64,000 nucleotides of DNA from Prochlorococcus sp. AG-402-I20 (GTDB lineage: Bacteria; Cyanobacteriota; Cyanobacteriia; PCC-6307; Cyanobiaceae). The stretch covers positions 21,050 to 85,049 of the forward strand of contig QCHY01000007.1 in NCBI GenBank assembly GCA_003216975.1, given 5' to 3'. The notes beneath the pieces were generated by a model. It was not told the origin of the DNA and did not search any database. It saw only the letters and a list, made by a program, of their open reading frames with translations. Each line of letters starts with the position of its first letter. Positions within the stretch are counted from its first letter, which is position 1. The translations under genes were made by a program, and so were the position numbers. Shown here one piece after another: positions 10,592-21,163 of the stretch.

Positions 10592-10894
10592 ATGAACTAT
10601 CAAATTTTGCTTGAAAGCTACGCTGCTGGTGAATGTATTAATAAAGAGGAAATATCGTTACTACAATTAGAACTTAATTCTCAACTAAAATCTATTAAAT
10701 TTTCTCGCACTCAAGGTTGCACAGAAAAAGCACCAAAGCACATTTGCGAGGCAGCTCAAGTTTCCGAAGGTAGTAGTTGGCTCACTTGCTTTGCTTCAAT
10801 ACTAGATAAGGCCAATCCGCTTTCTCTTGGGAATAAATCAAGAGGAGCAAAAGTAAATGATGCACTTTTAGATAACAATTATTTAATGAATTAA
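10592..10894 (+). CDS. small protein of GSSW-x2-C-x-AS-I-LD family
   Basis: Paralog of 1743..2039 and 32416..32700. Confidence 0.6.
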   Translation: MNYQILLESYAAGECINKEEISLLQLELNSQLKSIKFSRTQGCTEKAPKHICEAAQVSEGSSWLTCFASILDKANPLSLGNKSRGAKVNDALLDNNYLMN

Positions 10895-10953
10895 AATAGT
10901 AAAAACAATTATCAATTCATTATTAATAGACAAATTATTATTAAACAAATCCA

Positions 10954-11166
10954 ATGAGCAATAGTGAAAGTCGTGAAGAAAGGAAAAAACGTTTTAAAAA
11001 TCTCTCAAGTGCAGAAAGAAAAATGTTGATTAGAAAGAAACTAGAATTACAAGGTTTAACAGAGGGAAGCGGTGTGACGGGAAAGGATCAATCTTCTTAC
11101 GACAAAAAAGAAATGATAGATTTAATTCTATTAACAAGATGTTTTCAAAAGAATAAATTTCAATAA
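10954..11166 (+). CDS. hypothetical small basic protein
   Basis: 70-aa ORF. Confidence 0.5.
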   Translation: MSNSESREERKKRFKNLSSAERKMLIRKKLELQGLTEGSGVTGKDQSSYDKKEMIDLILLTRCFQKNKFQ

Positions 11167-11217
11167 CTCATCCAACCAAAATTTGTTTTACAAAGTAAGT
11201 CCCTGCAAAATGGGCAT

Positions 11218-11421
11218 ATGAATAAACCTATTAAAAAAAAGAAAATTACCTTTGCAAGGTTTGCTGTTCGTACTCTTGCTATTTCTGCAAGCACCCTCGC
11301 TCTGTTTGATTTTCTAAAAGGAGACTATCAAGCTGGAGGACTTCTAGCACTTGGATGGTTAACCATCGTGATCGGGGAGAAAAGGATGTTTAATGGGGAA
11401 AAGACAAATGAAGAAACCTAA
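11218..11421 (+). CDS. small membrane protein
   Basis: 67-aa ORF. Confidence 0.5.
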   Translation: MNKPIKKKKITFARFAVRTLAISASTLALFDFLKGDYQAGGLLALGWLTIVIGEKRMFNGEKTNEET

Positions 11422-11558
11422 GAAAATTTCCAACTGTTAACTATCAATAAATAGATCTATAAAATTCATTCAGCTTTTATTCTCTATGCCACCATTAAAG
11501 AGGTAACAGTATATAAGACTTTAAATATTGAGGCATTTTATTCCATCCCATTAGTTCT

Positions 11559-11819
11559 ATGAGTGAGACAAAGAAAAATAAGAACTTCAATCTGACAGAA
11601 ATGAAGTTCAGGTTTAATGATCTATTGACTGGAATTGCGTTGCTGTTGTGTGCATTTTTATGTGCGTTTAGCCTTGCACTAATTGCAATAAGGCTAGGGC
11701 CAATAGCTAAATGGGCTAATTATCAGACTATTTGCGTGGAACAAGAAAGTTTAAAATCTCCAATCGAATGGTCGGTGCGTAAATGCAATGGAAGATCAAA
11801 AGTTTATCAAGTGAAGTGA
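11559..11819 (+). CDS. hypothetical membrane protein
   Basis: 86-aa ORF; C-terminal V-x-KCNGRS resembles VQRCNGRN of 40589..40810. Confidence 0.55.
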   Translation: MSETKKNKNFNLTEMKFRFNDLLTGIALLLCAFLCAFSLALIAIRLGPIAKWANYQTICVEQESLKSPIEWSVRKCNGRSKVYQVK

Positions 11820-11910
11820 AGGCAACTCAATTAAAATTGAGTTTATAATTTTCACCATTAAGATGATCACGTGTTTCTTAACAAGAAATAACATCGAATC
11901 AATTGTTTAC

Positions 11911-12498
11911 TTAGAGCCAAAACAATAGAAATCCCGCCAAAAGTCCAGACATATGACCTAACAAGCTAATTCCAGGTAGGAATGACCAAATAATTCCAAT
12001 ACCTGTGAGTACTGAAATAGATTTAAGTAATCTTGGATCTTTCTTTAACTCGCATCCAATGTAAACAAATTTTTTCTTTCCATAAATTGTAGTCATTAGA
12101 ATAAACGCGTCGATACCAAATAAAACTCCACTAAATCCAATAGCTAGGGACATAGGATTTCTATAAACTAAAATATCTACGCACCAACAAATGAAGGCTT
12201 GGAGAGGCATTATCAATACAATAAAAGCCAGAAAGAAATAGTCACTTTGAAGGCTTAAAGATTTAAGAAAATATCTAGCTACGATGATTCCAGAGATATT
12301 TGCCAATAAATGATTAACATCGCCATGAAAAAAATGGGATGTAATAATCCTGTATGGCTCATAAAACAAACGTCCAGACCAATAAGCAATGGAAGCCTTG
12401 TCAATTATTCCAAAGAGATCTGTTGCAAAGAAGCAAATAGTGCAAGCCAAAAAGGGGACAAAATATTGCCAATCATCTTTTGAAATCTTCTCAAGCAT
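11911..12498 (-). CDS. rhomboid-family intramembrane serine protease
   Basis: HFFHGDVNHLLAN, GFSG and LLGHMSGLLAG motifs with multiple TMs. Confidence 0.85.
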   Translation of the reverse strand: MLEKISKDDWQYFVPFLACTICFFATDLFGIIDKASIAYWSGRLFYEPYRIITSHFFHGDVNHLLANISGIIVARYFLKSLSLQSDYFFLAFIVLIMPLQAFICWCVDILVYRNPMSLAIGFSGVLFGIDAFILMTTIYGKKKFVYIGCELKKDPRLLKSISVLTGIGIIWSFLPGISLLGHMSGLLAGFLLFWL

Positions 12499-12669
12499 TC
12501 GTAAATAGATTTACCAATAATCCAATCGTACTTCGTGAATATGATCTATTGAAAAACGAATAGGGCTACTTCTTTAACAATGTGAATAAGCTAAAATATT
12601 GACCTATCCAGAACATCACCCAAAGAGAAGGACTAAAGCCTAAGGTGAACAAATCTATTATTGATATAA

Positions 12670-12996
12670 ATGAAAATTGATGTAAAAAAGAGACTAAATC
12701 TCAATAGTTATGAATGGTGGAGAAACCACCGAAGGTTTATAACCCTTGGATTATTTCTTGCAATTTTTGCAGGCTATGTCAGAGGTCCTTCAGCGAAAGA
12801 CTTCAAAGTGAATGATATTTGCGGACGACTAAACGCTGATTTAATTACAGGGGAAAAGGCTGCAAGAGAATTGAAATTAGGGAATAAAAGAATCGAGGGT
12901 CTAGAAGGAGAGAAAGCTGATATTACTAATCACTACTACCATGCCAAGTACTACTGCCAAGGCTACAAGAAAGGGAATGTAGGCTTGGGATACTAA
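12670..12996 (+). CDS. hypothetical protein with N-terminal TM
   Basis: 108-aa ORF; conserved-Cys exported mini-protein style. Confidence 0.55.
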   Translation: MKIDVKKRLNLNSYEWWRNHRRFITLGLFLAIFAGYVRGPSAKDFKVNDICGRLNADLITGEKAARELKLGNKRIEGLEGEKADITNHYYHAKYYCQGYKKGNVGLGY

Positions 12997-13014
12997 TCAA
13001 CACATTTACAAAAT

Positions 13015-13063
13015 AGCCAGAGAAAAGCATTGCACTTTTCACGCCGCTTTGACGGATCTGGCT
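13015..13063 (-). promoter_or_regulatory. structured 3' element/terminator of second histone-like gene
   Basis: AGCCAGA/TCTGGCT outer stem and GAAAAG-cattgca-CTTTTC hairpin; covaries with 2102..2147. Confidence 0.65.
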
Positions 13064-13069
13064 GTTTAA

Positions 13070-13687
13070 CTAAGCTTTTACGGCTTTAGAACCAACTTTT
13101 CTTGCACGCCTCGCAGGTCTGCCTGCAACAGACTTAGATGTTCTTTTAGAAACTGATTTAGCAGTTGAAGTTGCTTTTTTAGCTTGAGCAGAAGCTACTT
13201 TCTTTACTGCAGTCTTAACTTTAGAAGTCTTAACTTTTGCTTTTGCAGCGCTCTTGGCTGGAGCAGCTTTAGTTACTGCTTTCTTTGCAATTACTTTTTT
13301 AGCAGCAGTTTTTTTGATAGCGGCCTTTTTAGCAACAGTTTTCTTGACAGCAGCCTTTTTAGCCGAGGGTTTTGCTGCAACTTTTTTAGTACTCGTAGTC
13401 TTACGAGTACGGTGAGAGAGAATCAAAGCCCACTCATCAGCACTAACATTTGCAGGCTTATTACCATGGATCTCAGAAACCTTTGCAGCTTTCTCAATAT
13501 CCTTTATTAAGTTTTTCCAAGAAGCAGCATAACGCTTATCAGATTGTGACTTAGCACCGCTCTCTACAAGAGTTTCAACAACTTGTGATGCTGTTACTTT
13601 TTTTCTTCTTCGGTTAAAAATTTCCTTTTGAAGAGTAGCGATCATGGCTTCGCCTTTAGCGCTAACTTTGATACTTAATTGAGACAT
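13070..13687 (-). CDS. histone H1-like / lysine-alanine-repeat DNA-binding protein
   Basis: N-terminal ~95 aa nearly identical to 2153..2671; longer and differently arranged AKK tail. Confidence 0.85.
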   Translation of the reverse strand: MSQLSIKVSAKGEAMIATLQKEIFNRRRKKVTASQVVETLVESGAKSQSDKRYAASWKNLIKDIEKAAKVSEIHGNKPANVSADEWALILSHRTRKTTSTKKVAAKPSAKKAAVKKTVAKKAAIKKTAAKKVIAKKAVTKAAPAKSAAKAKVKTSKVKTAVKKVASAQAKKATSTAKSVSKRTSKSVAGRPARRARKVGSKAVKA

Positions 13688-14264
13688 TGAATTAAGAATT
13701 ACCTATATACGACATCTAGCACATTGTGGGTATCCAAACCGAACAATCTATTTACATGTAGATATAAATAGCAATTGCATCTTATAAATTTACATAAAAA
13801 ACTATTCATTTAAAGACAGAAGGAACACAAAAATTGAGTTATAGGCTTGTTTAGAAAATAGATCGGTAAAGTCTCACTTAAGGAGAAAATGACTATCAAG
13901 AAGGAATTAAAGTTTTTTTGATTTTCTAAAAAGTAAGGAAAATCGCTATAAAACACAAAAAACAATGATTCGAGCAACAACCTAGCTATCTATTGAAAAT
14001 GTACTTTCTAATTTTGCTTTTATTTGCTTTAAAGACGGTTCTGAGACCTTGAGAATTTTTTTATAAAAGCCAAAAAGTTTATGACACGCCAAGGGAACAA
14101 ATATTGTCAGTAGTAAGGTTTTAGTTGTAATCATATGGATGTTATAAGCCAAATCAGCTAGAACCGCTCAAATATTACTTGTTAAACCTATATATAAACT
14201 CAAGGTCTTTAGGAAATTTTAGTTAAGGTCAAGGTATTAAGTACGAATTAACCAATTCAATAAA

Positions 14265-15017
14265 ATGCAAGATAGGAAGGATCTCAAAGCCCTTATTTAT
14301 CAGGTAGCTGCAGCAACAGATAGAGGTCAAAGAATGAACGCGATGATTGCTCCCATGTATCAAAATAAATTAGTAGAGATGAATAAATTAGTTGAAGATC
14401 TACTGCCCCTATCAGATGAAATAACTCAGAGCTCTATTGAAGGTGAATGGGAGCTTATTTACTCATCAGTTGAATTATTTAGAAGCTCTCCATTTTTTTT
14501 AGCCATTGAAAAGGCTTTAAACGACAAATCAAAAAGCGATTTATTTTTCAAGCTTCATCTTTTACAAGTTGGTTCATTTGGTTTATCAACAGTTGGAAGA
14601 GTCGGTCAATATCTCAATTTTAATAAAGGCGAAATGATCTCCACCTTTGATACCACCATCTTTGGACTTACAACCATCCCAATCCTTGGGTGGTTCAAGC
14701 TACTGCCTACCTTTGGTGGTCGCGTCATAACTCTGGCAAAGGGACTTCAACTAAAAGACAACATACTTTCTATGGAGTTAGAGAAGACTAAGGTGTCAGA
14801 GGTAGATGGTCTGGGAAAAATTCCATTTGTAAATTCAATTCTCATGGAAAGATGGTATCCAGTTAAAACCGTATGGAAACTTCTTCCATGGAATAAAGAA
14901 AATCCAAATTGTGAGATTAACGTGATCTATGTTGACGAAGATTTAAGAATCATTAGAGATATGCACGGAGCAATGTTTGTTTACATAAGACCATCTATTC
15001 CTCTTCTAGACCAATAA
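14265..15017 (+). CDS. PAP/fibrillin family protein
   Basis: GEWELIYSSVELFRSSPFF..., C-terminal DEDLRIIRD-x2-GAMFVYIR. Confidence 0.75.
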   Translation: MQDRKDLKALIYQVAAATDRGQRMNAMIAPMYQNKLVEMNKLVEDLLPLSDEITQSSIEGEWELIYSSVELFRSSPFFLAIEKALNDKSKSDLFFKLHLLQVGSFGLSTVGRVGQYLNFNKGEMISTFDTTIFGLTTIPILGWFKLLPTFGGRVITLAKGLQLKDNILSMELEKTKVSEVDGLGKIPFVNSILMERWYPVKTVWKLLPWNKENPNCEINVIYVDEDLRIIRDMHGAMFVYIRPSIPLLDQ

Positions 15018-15114
15018 AAAATTTACGATATTTCCTTCTCAAATAATGAATTCACTGAAGTAATTCCGATGAATTGGTAGTAGAAACTCTAAAGAAGAAA
15101 ATTCTTAAAAAAAA

Positions 15115-16644
15115 ATGAAAAATCCAGAAGTAATTGTAATTGGAAGTGGTATAGGAGGATTATGTTGCGGAGGATTGCTAGCAAAAGCTGGCAAAAAAGT
15201 CCTAATTCTTGAGGCTCACTCAAAACCAGGAGGAGCCGCTCATGGTTTTCAGAAAGATGGATATACATTTGAATCTGGACCATCTCTTTGGAGTGGAATA
15301 GGTACTTGGCCTACGACAAATCCTTTAGGTCAAGTCCTAAAAGCTCTTAACCAAAAAGTTGAATTAATTAAATATCAGGATTGGAATGTTCAAATTCCTG
15401 AAGGTGACTACACGATTGGAGTTGGAGATAAAAGATTCCTTGATCAGATCAATTCAATTAGCGGAAATGATGCCATTAAAGAATGGGAAAATTTTATTCA
15501 AGTAATTAAACCAATTGGTGCAGCAGCTAATGCAATTCCCCTAATAGCGCTAAATCAAAACAAGGAAACTATTTTTCAGCTCTTAGGTCGTAGTAAAACA
15601 CTCCTCACTCACTTGAAATCTTTTAAATACCTTGGAGGTGCTTTTGGAAATTTAGTTGATGAACATCTTAAAGAGCCATTTTTACGAAATTGGGTTGATT
15701 TACTTTGCTTTCTAATAAGCGGTTTATCCAAAGACGAAACGAATGCAGCTGCGATGGCAACCCTTTTTGATGATTGGTTTAAGCCAGATGCCTACCTGGA
15801 ATACCCAAAGGGAGGGAGTGAATCTATCGTTAAGGCTCTATTAAATGGAATTTACTCATTTGGAGGCAAGCTTCAACTTAATTCAAAAGTTAGTCAGATA
15901 ATTATAAGAAGGAATAAAGCAATCGGAATTGAGTTTAAAAATGGTAAGAAAATATTTGCAGATCATATTGTTAGCAATGCAGATATTTGGAGCACCCTTG
16001 ATTTATTACCACAGGAAATATCTAAAAAATGGAGAGAGGAAAGGTCCATGACTCCAAAATGCAAGTCATTTCTTCATCTTCATCTTGGCTTTAATGCAGA
16101 AGGACTAAAAAATATTCCGCTCCATTCAATATGGGTTAATGATTGGGCTAAAGGTATTACTGCCGAGAGAAATGTAGTAGTTCTCTCTATTCCATCTGCG
16201 TTGGATCCAACAATGTCACCCCCCAACAAACATATTCTTCACGGATATACACCTGCTAATGAGCCTTGGGAAATTTGGGAAAATCTTAAAATTGGTACAG
16301 AAGAATATGAAAGGACAAAAGAAGAGCGGTGCTCAGTCTTCTGGAAACCAATTAAAAAATTGGTGCCAGATATAGAAGAAAGAATCGAAATAAAAATGCT
16401 TGGGACACCACTTACACATCAAAGATTTCTAAATACTAAACATGGAAGTTACGGTCCAGCATTATCAGCTGCAGAAGGGCTTTTCCCAGGGAATAAAACT
16501 CCTATTAAAAATCTTTTAATGTGCGGTTCAAGTACATTCCCAGGGATCGGTATTCCACCAGTAGCAGCCAGTGGCGCTATGGCCGCCACAACAATTCTTG
16601 GTTCCAAATTTCAAAGAGATCTAATCAAAGAGCTAGACATATAA
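15115..16644 (+). CDS. carotenoid isomerase/phytoene-desaturase-like FAD oxidoreductase (CrtISO-like)
   Basis: N-terminal VIGSGIGGLCCGGLLAKAGKKVLILEAHSKPGGAAHGF; C-terminal CGSSTFPGIGIPPVAASG. Confidence 0.88.
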   Translation: MKNPEVIVIGSGIGGLCCGGLLAKAGKKVLILEAHSKPGGAAHGFQKDGYTFESGPSLWSGIGTWPTTNPLGQVLKALNQKVELIKYQDWNVQIPEGDYTIGVGDKRFLDQINSISGNDAIKEWENFIQVIKPIGAAANAIPLIALNQNKETIFQLLGRSKTLLTHLKSFKYLGGAFGNLVDEHLKEPFLRNWVDLLCFLISGLSKDETNAAAMATLFDDWFKPDAYLEYPKGGSESIVKALLNGIYSFGGKLQLNSKVSQIIIRRNKAIGIEFKNGKKIFADHIVSNADIWSTLDLLPQEISKKWREERSMTPKCKSFLHLHLGFNAEGLKNIPLHSIWVNDWAKGITAERNVVVLSIPSALDPTMSPPNKHILHGYTPANEPWEIWENLKIGTEEYERTKEERCSVFWKPIKKLVPDIEERIEIKMLGTPLTHQRFLNTKHGSYGPALSAAEGLFPGNKTPIKNLLMCGSSTFPGIGIPPVAASGAMAATTILGSKFQRDLIKELDI

Positions 16645-16686
16645 GAAACACCTATTGTTTATAGACAACATGAAAACAGAAATCAA

Positions 16687-16950
16687 ATGAGTAACTCACT
16701 CAATAAAGCTTTTACAGGAGTAATCGCTCTAGCTCTGATTGTGATAGCTGTAGGTCGTATCCCATTTTCAAGAGAGAAAGAGCTATCAAATTTATGCAGG
16801 GAATACTACACAATGTACCTTAATCAGAATGACTACTCACTTAAAGAAAAAAACACAAAGATCAAAGTGATTGCAAATAAAACAGGTCTTAAAGCTGAGA
16901 CAAATAATGTTGGTAATTTTTGTAATTCGTTCTATTTCAACCAAAGATAG
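16687..16950 (+). CDS. small exported/membrane protein with paired Cys
   Basis: 87-aa ORF; LC-x2-YY ... FC-x2-FY pattern. Confidence 0.5.
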   Translation: MSNSLNKAFTGVIALALIVIAVGRIPFSREKELSNLCREYYTMYLNQNDYSLKEKNTKIKVIANKTGLKAETNNVGNFCNSFYFNQR

Positions 16951-17085
16951 ATTTTAAATAAGAAAATAGAAAAATTTTCTGAATACATTTATTCAATTTC
17001 TAATAGGAACAAATACATCCGTAATTATATCGATAGATCTTATATCAATTTAGTAGTTAAATAAGGATAGTAACGAGGAAAAATC

Positions 17086-17259
17086 ATGAAGAAAGAAACT
17101 TCATCAAATATCCTTGAAAAAATTGATGTCGCTAAAGAAAGAATCAAGGAATTAGAAATAATGATTAATCATTGGGAAGGTATCGAAGTTGAAGGCTTTT
17201 GGGATGCTGAATGCTCTATAAATCCATCATCTCCGGCTTGCCTTCTTTTTAATAATTGA
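17086..17259 (+). CDS. micro-protein with CP12-C-terminus-like motif (57 aa)
   Basis: Read directly: ...EVEGFWDAECSINPSSPACLLFNN; preceded by an AGGA-containing stretch; C-x3-P-x4-C spacing. Confidence 0.55.
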   Translation: MKKETSSNILEKIDVAKERIKELEIMINHWEGIEVEGFWDAECSINPSSPACLLFNN

Positions 17260-17474
17260 CCTTCAATCGGTAAAACTTTAAGCCAGCTCAAGCAAATCAT
17301 CTCAAATCAAAAGCTATTCTAATAGCATTATTAGTGATTAAAAATGAACTCAAAGACAAAAAGAATCACTTAACGAGACGCGAAGGTATTTTTTCTTTAA
17401 CTGGTGAAATCTACATTATTAAACTCATGATTCACAAAAAGATTTTATAGAGTAAAAAAAATTGTAGATAAAAA

Positions 17475-18035
17475 ATGACGAAGCCATCAAAAGTCTTGTC
17501 ATCCAGTGACTTTGATGATTGGTTTTCTTTGAACGACACTGTTATGGGAGGTTCAAGTAAGGCAGTTTGTAGATCTTCCTCAAAAGGCCTCTCACTAGAA
17601 GGTGTTGTAGTTGAGGAAAAAGGAGGTTTTGTTAGTTGCAAATCTCCAATATTTTCACCAGTTCTAGATTTATCCAATTATCAAGGTTTTGAATTAAAAA
17701 TTGAAGGTAAAGGTCGAACTTTAAAATTTGGAGTGTCATGTAAATATGGAATTTTTGGATTAAGAGGATTTTTCTTAGACAAATCACCCGGTGGGCTCAG
17801 ATGGGTAGCAGAAATAGAAACAAAAAGATTTGGGACAACAACTATCAAAGTACCTTTTGAAAGCCTTGAACCAACAGTTCTTGCAAAAAAAATTTCTATA
17901 CCAATTATATTTAAATCAGAATCTATATCACAATTTCAATTACTACATTCCAAATTTGGTAAACCAGGAGAATTGAATCCTGGCTTTAAGCCTGGCAAAA
18001 TAAATTTTGTATTAAAATCGATTAGTGTCTATTAG
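17475..18035 (+). CDS. CIA30 (NDUFAF1-like) domain protein
   Basis: NDTVMGGSSKA ... GFVSCKSP ... LDLSNYQGFELKIEGKGRTLKF. Confidence 0.85.
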   Translation: MTKPSKVLSSSDFDDWFSLNDTVMGGSSKAVCRSSSKGLSLEGVVVEEKGGFVSCKSPIFSPVLDLSNYQGFELKIEGKGRTLKFGVSCKYGIFGLRGFFLDKSPGGLRWVAEIETKRFGTTTIKVPFESLEPTVLAKKISIPIIFKSESISQFQLLHSKFGKPGELNPGFKPGKINFVLKSISVY

Positions 18036-18233
18036 CACAATTAGAAAAAAATATATTTATATTGTTCTGATTTCATAGGTAATAAAAATACAATGAATAG
18101 TAAAAGTATTTCTCAAAGGATTGAACCGTAAAACAAATTAAGTCTATGAAAAACAATTTTTATTGTATATACTCCAATTAATTCAGAAAACGTCCTTTCA
18201 TTGGGATTGCTTTAAATATATAACCTCAATAAA

Positions 18234-19709
18234 ATGAATAACAAAGACTTACCACCGATATGTGGATTTGAATTTGAAATTAATAAGTTAGTAAATAAGG
18301 AAAGAGATAGTAGACAATTCGAAAAAAATTCAAGGTTAGAGAATGTTAATTCAGGATTTGCATGTGCACTCCATATGCATCAACCAACAATTCCAGCTGG
18401 TAACAATGGAGAGCTCATTTCACATTTGCAATATATGTTTGAACACACTTCAGAAGGAGATAATCACAATGCCGAACCATTTGCTCAATGCTATAAACGT
18501 CTAGGTGAAATCATTCCAAGCCTGATAGATGAAGGATATGATCCCAAAATAATGCTTGATTACTCCGGTAATCTTCTTTGGGGAATCGAACAAATGGGTC
18601 GCGAGGATATTCTCGCATCATTAAAGCTCCTAACGTGTGATTCGAGAGTTCAACCACATGTTGAATGGCTAGGGACCTTTTGGAGTCATGCTGTAGCCTC
18701 TTCAACTCCACCTTCTGACTTTAAATTACAGATAACAGCCTGGCAACACCACTTCTCTTCATTATTTGGAGAAGATGCATTGCGTCGAGTAAATGGGTTC
18801 TCTCTTCCTGAGATGCATCTTCCAAACCATCCGGATGTTCTATTTCAGTTAATCAAAGTTCTTAAGGAATGTGGATATCGCTGGGTAATGGTTCAAGAAC
18901 ATAGTGTTCAAAATATAGATGGCTCTAATCTAAGAGACGAGCAAAAATATATTCCCAATAGGCTCAAAGCTCAAAGTAGTAATGGAGAGACCATCTCTAT
19001 TATTTCACTAATAAAAACTCAAGGCTCAGATACAAAGCTTGTTGGACAAATGCAACCTTATTACGAGGCAATAGGGCTAAATAAACAAAATTTAGGTCAA
19101 CATATTATCCCCTCGCTGGTTTCCCAAATTGCTGATGGAGAAAATGGCGGTGTAATGATGAACGAATTTCCTCAAGCTTTTATTCAGGCTTATAAAAGAA
19201 TTGGTCCAAAAAACGACATAAGCCCCACAATTGCTATGAACGGATCTGAATACCTCGACTTCCTGGAGACTTTAGATATTGATGAAAATAATTATCCATT
19301 GATACAAGCAGTCGGTCAAGACAGAATATGGGAAAAAATCTCAGGGCCTATAACTCCTACTTTGGTTAAAAAAGCAATTAATGAATTAAAAGAGGAAGAT
19401 CAATCTTTTTCTTTGAGTGGATCCAGCTGGACTAACGATTTGAGTTGGGAAGATGGATATATAAATGTTTTAGAACCAATTTCAAAACTTAGTTCATATT
19501 TTCACGAAACATTTGACCATTTATTACTTCAAGACCCATCGTTAACGAAAACCCATGACTATCAAGAAGCGCTCCTATACCTTTTGCTATTAGAAACTAG
19601 CTGCTTCCGTTATTGGGGACAGGGAAAATGGACTGAATATGCTAAAACGATCTTCAGAAAGGGTGAAGAGGTGATTAGAAACTTTGAAATTACAGCACAG
19701 AGAAGTTAA
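18234..19709 (+). CDS. glycoside hydrolase family 57-like protein
   Basis: CALHMHQP...; ML-DYSGNLLWG; W-LGTFWSHAVAS; FxLPEMHLP. Confidence 0.82.
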   Translation: MNNKDLPPICGFEFEINKLVNKERDSRQFEKNSRLENVNSGFACALHMHQPTIPAGNNGELISHLQYMFEHTSEGDNHNAEPFAQCYKRLGEIIPSLIDEGYDPKIMLDYSGNLLWGIEQMGREDILASLKLLTCDSRVQPHVEWLGTFWSHAVASSTPPSDFKLQITAWQHHFSSLFGEDALRRVNGFSLPEMHLPNHPDVLFQLIKVLKECGYRWVMVQEHSVQNIDGSNLRDEQKYIPNRLKAQSSNGETISIISLIKTQGSDTKLVGQMQPYYEAIGLNKQNLGQHIIPSLVSQIADGENGGVMMNEFPQAFIQAYKRIGPKNDISPTIAMNGSEYLDFLETLDIDENNYPLIQAVGQDRIWEKISGPITPTLVKKAINELKEEDQSFSLSGSSWTNDLSWEDGYINVLEPISKLSSYFHETFDHLLLQDPSLTKTHDYQEALLYLLLLETSCFRYWGQGKWTEYAKTIFRKGEEVIRNFEITAQRS

Positions 19710-21163
19710 TCAATTATGTAAAGGCATCAATCAAGAAAAAGAAATAACTAGCAAAAAATAATTTTTTGCGTTAAGGTCACCGACCAAAGCTTTAATAAAA
19801 TGACTAGTACAAGTTTTGACAAAAATGGACTGGATAAAGCAGGTATTCATTGGATGCAATATCTTTCAATGACATCAATGTCATTGCTTATATTTCTCAT
19901 AGCATTAGACAAAGCCGTTCCTAGCTTTCATCATTTTGTTTTAATTTCAATGGCCAAAGCAGGAATTATTTGTAATGGGATAGCTGGATAACATACTTTG
20001 ACAGATCCACTGATCTCGCCAAAGAAAAAATATTAAACTATGAAAGGAAAAATCAATCCAGACAACGATGGTTACGATCCATCAGAGGAATACTTCAAAA
20101 AGAAAGGTGACACGTATGAAAATGAAACTGAAGAATATTTCCCTGAAGAAACTTCTAAGCCACCCCATTATTAAGGCAACCAAGAAAGAGTGATGATAAT
20201 TAAAATCAACTAATGATTATTATCTATGTGAAATGTACGTACCTTCTGGATAGAGCCTTGAAATTGCATTAAATCGCTTTGATATTTGTCGTTCTTTGTC
20301 AATATTAACTTTACGATTAAGAACCAAAATGTTGTGAACCATCCATAGAAAAAAGCCAAGAAGCCAATACCAAGATATGGGATGAGCCAAAATTTTTAAA
20401 TATCATCTAATTTTAAAATGGCAACTATTTCCGTTTTTTTAATAAGTATTTAAACCTTTTGTTATTACCCCAACATCAAAATTAGATTTTTAAAAATGAT
20501 TACTCAAGACTGTTGCTCTATTCACCACATCAACAGCTAAGCAGAAATAGGTATAACTGCTCAAGTCATTTATTAAAAATGAAAATATTTAGTATAAATA
20601 AAGCGAATGTATAATTATTCCTACTGGATTATTCATAGATTTTTCGACCATTATTGCTCGCTACATAAGAGAGTGTATTTAGGCCTCTAATTTGAGCTTC
20701 CATAAGTTAATTGCATTATTAAAGAGCTGTAATTTTCTCTATTTTTAATTTTTGGTGAATAAGTCTAAAAATATGAGCTTTTCAAATGCCTTTCCATACA
20801 TATAGTTTGGCAATCGTTCTCTTCCGCACTGCTAGATATTGAACAATATGTTACACACTCAAGATAATCTTCAATTGGATCAACTTGGCCTTGAGACATT
20901 TTCTTAGCATCAATCGTATTCATAAAAAATCCCCTACAACTAGAGTTAATCTATCCTTTCTTTTTAATATTTTCTATCGGTATTACTTACTAACTTTTAC
21001 GCATAAGAAAAACTGATATATGAATCATATTTCAACTAAAACGTCATGGCGAAATAGGGATTAATCTTCATTTTAATATCTCATATTAATAGTTATATAA
21101 AAAAATCGCATAAAAAAAGAAAACCTGTAAATAACTAACTCTTATTAAAATAATTTTTTTGTG

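Noticed and set aside
13184-13510. 108-aa Ser/Phe/Cys-rich ORF
   Set aside because: Antisense to the second histone-like gene; composition explained by the repeat
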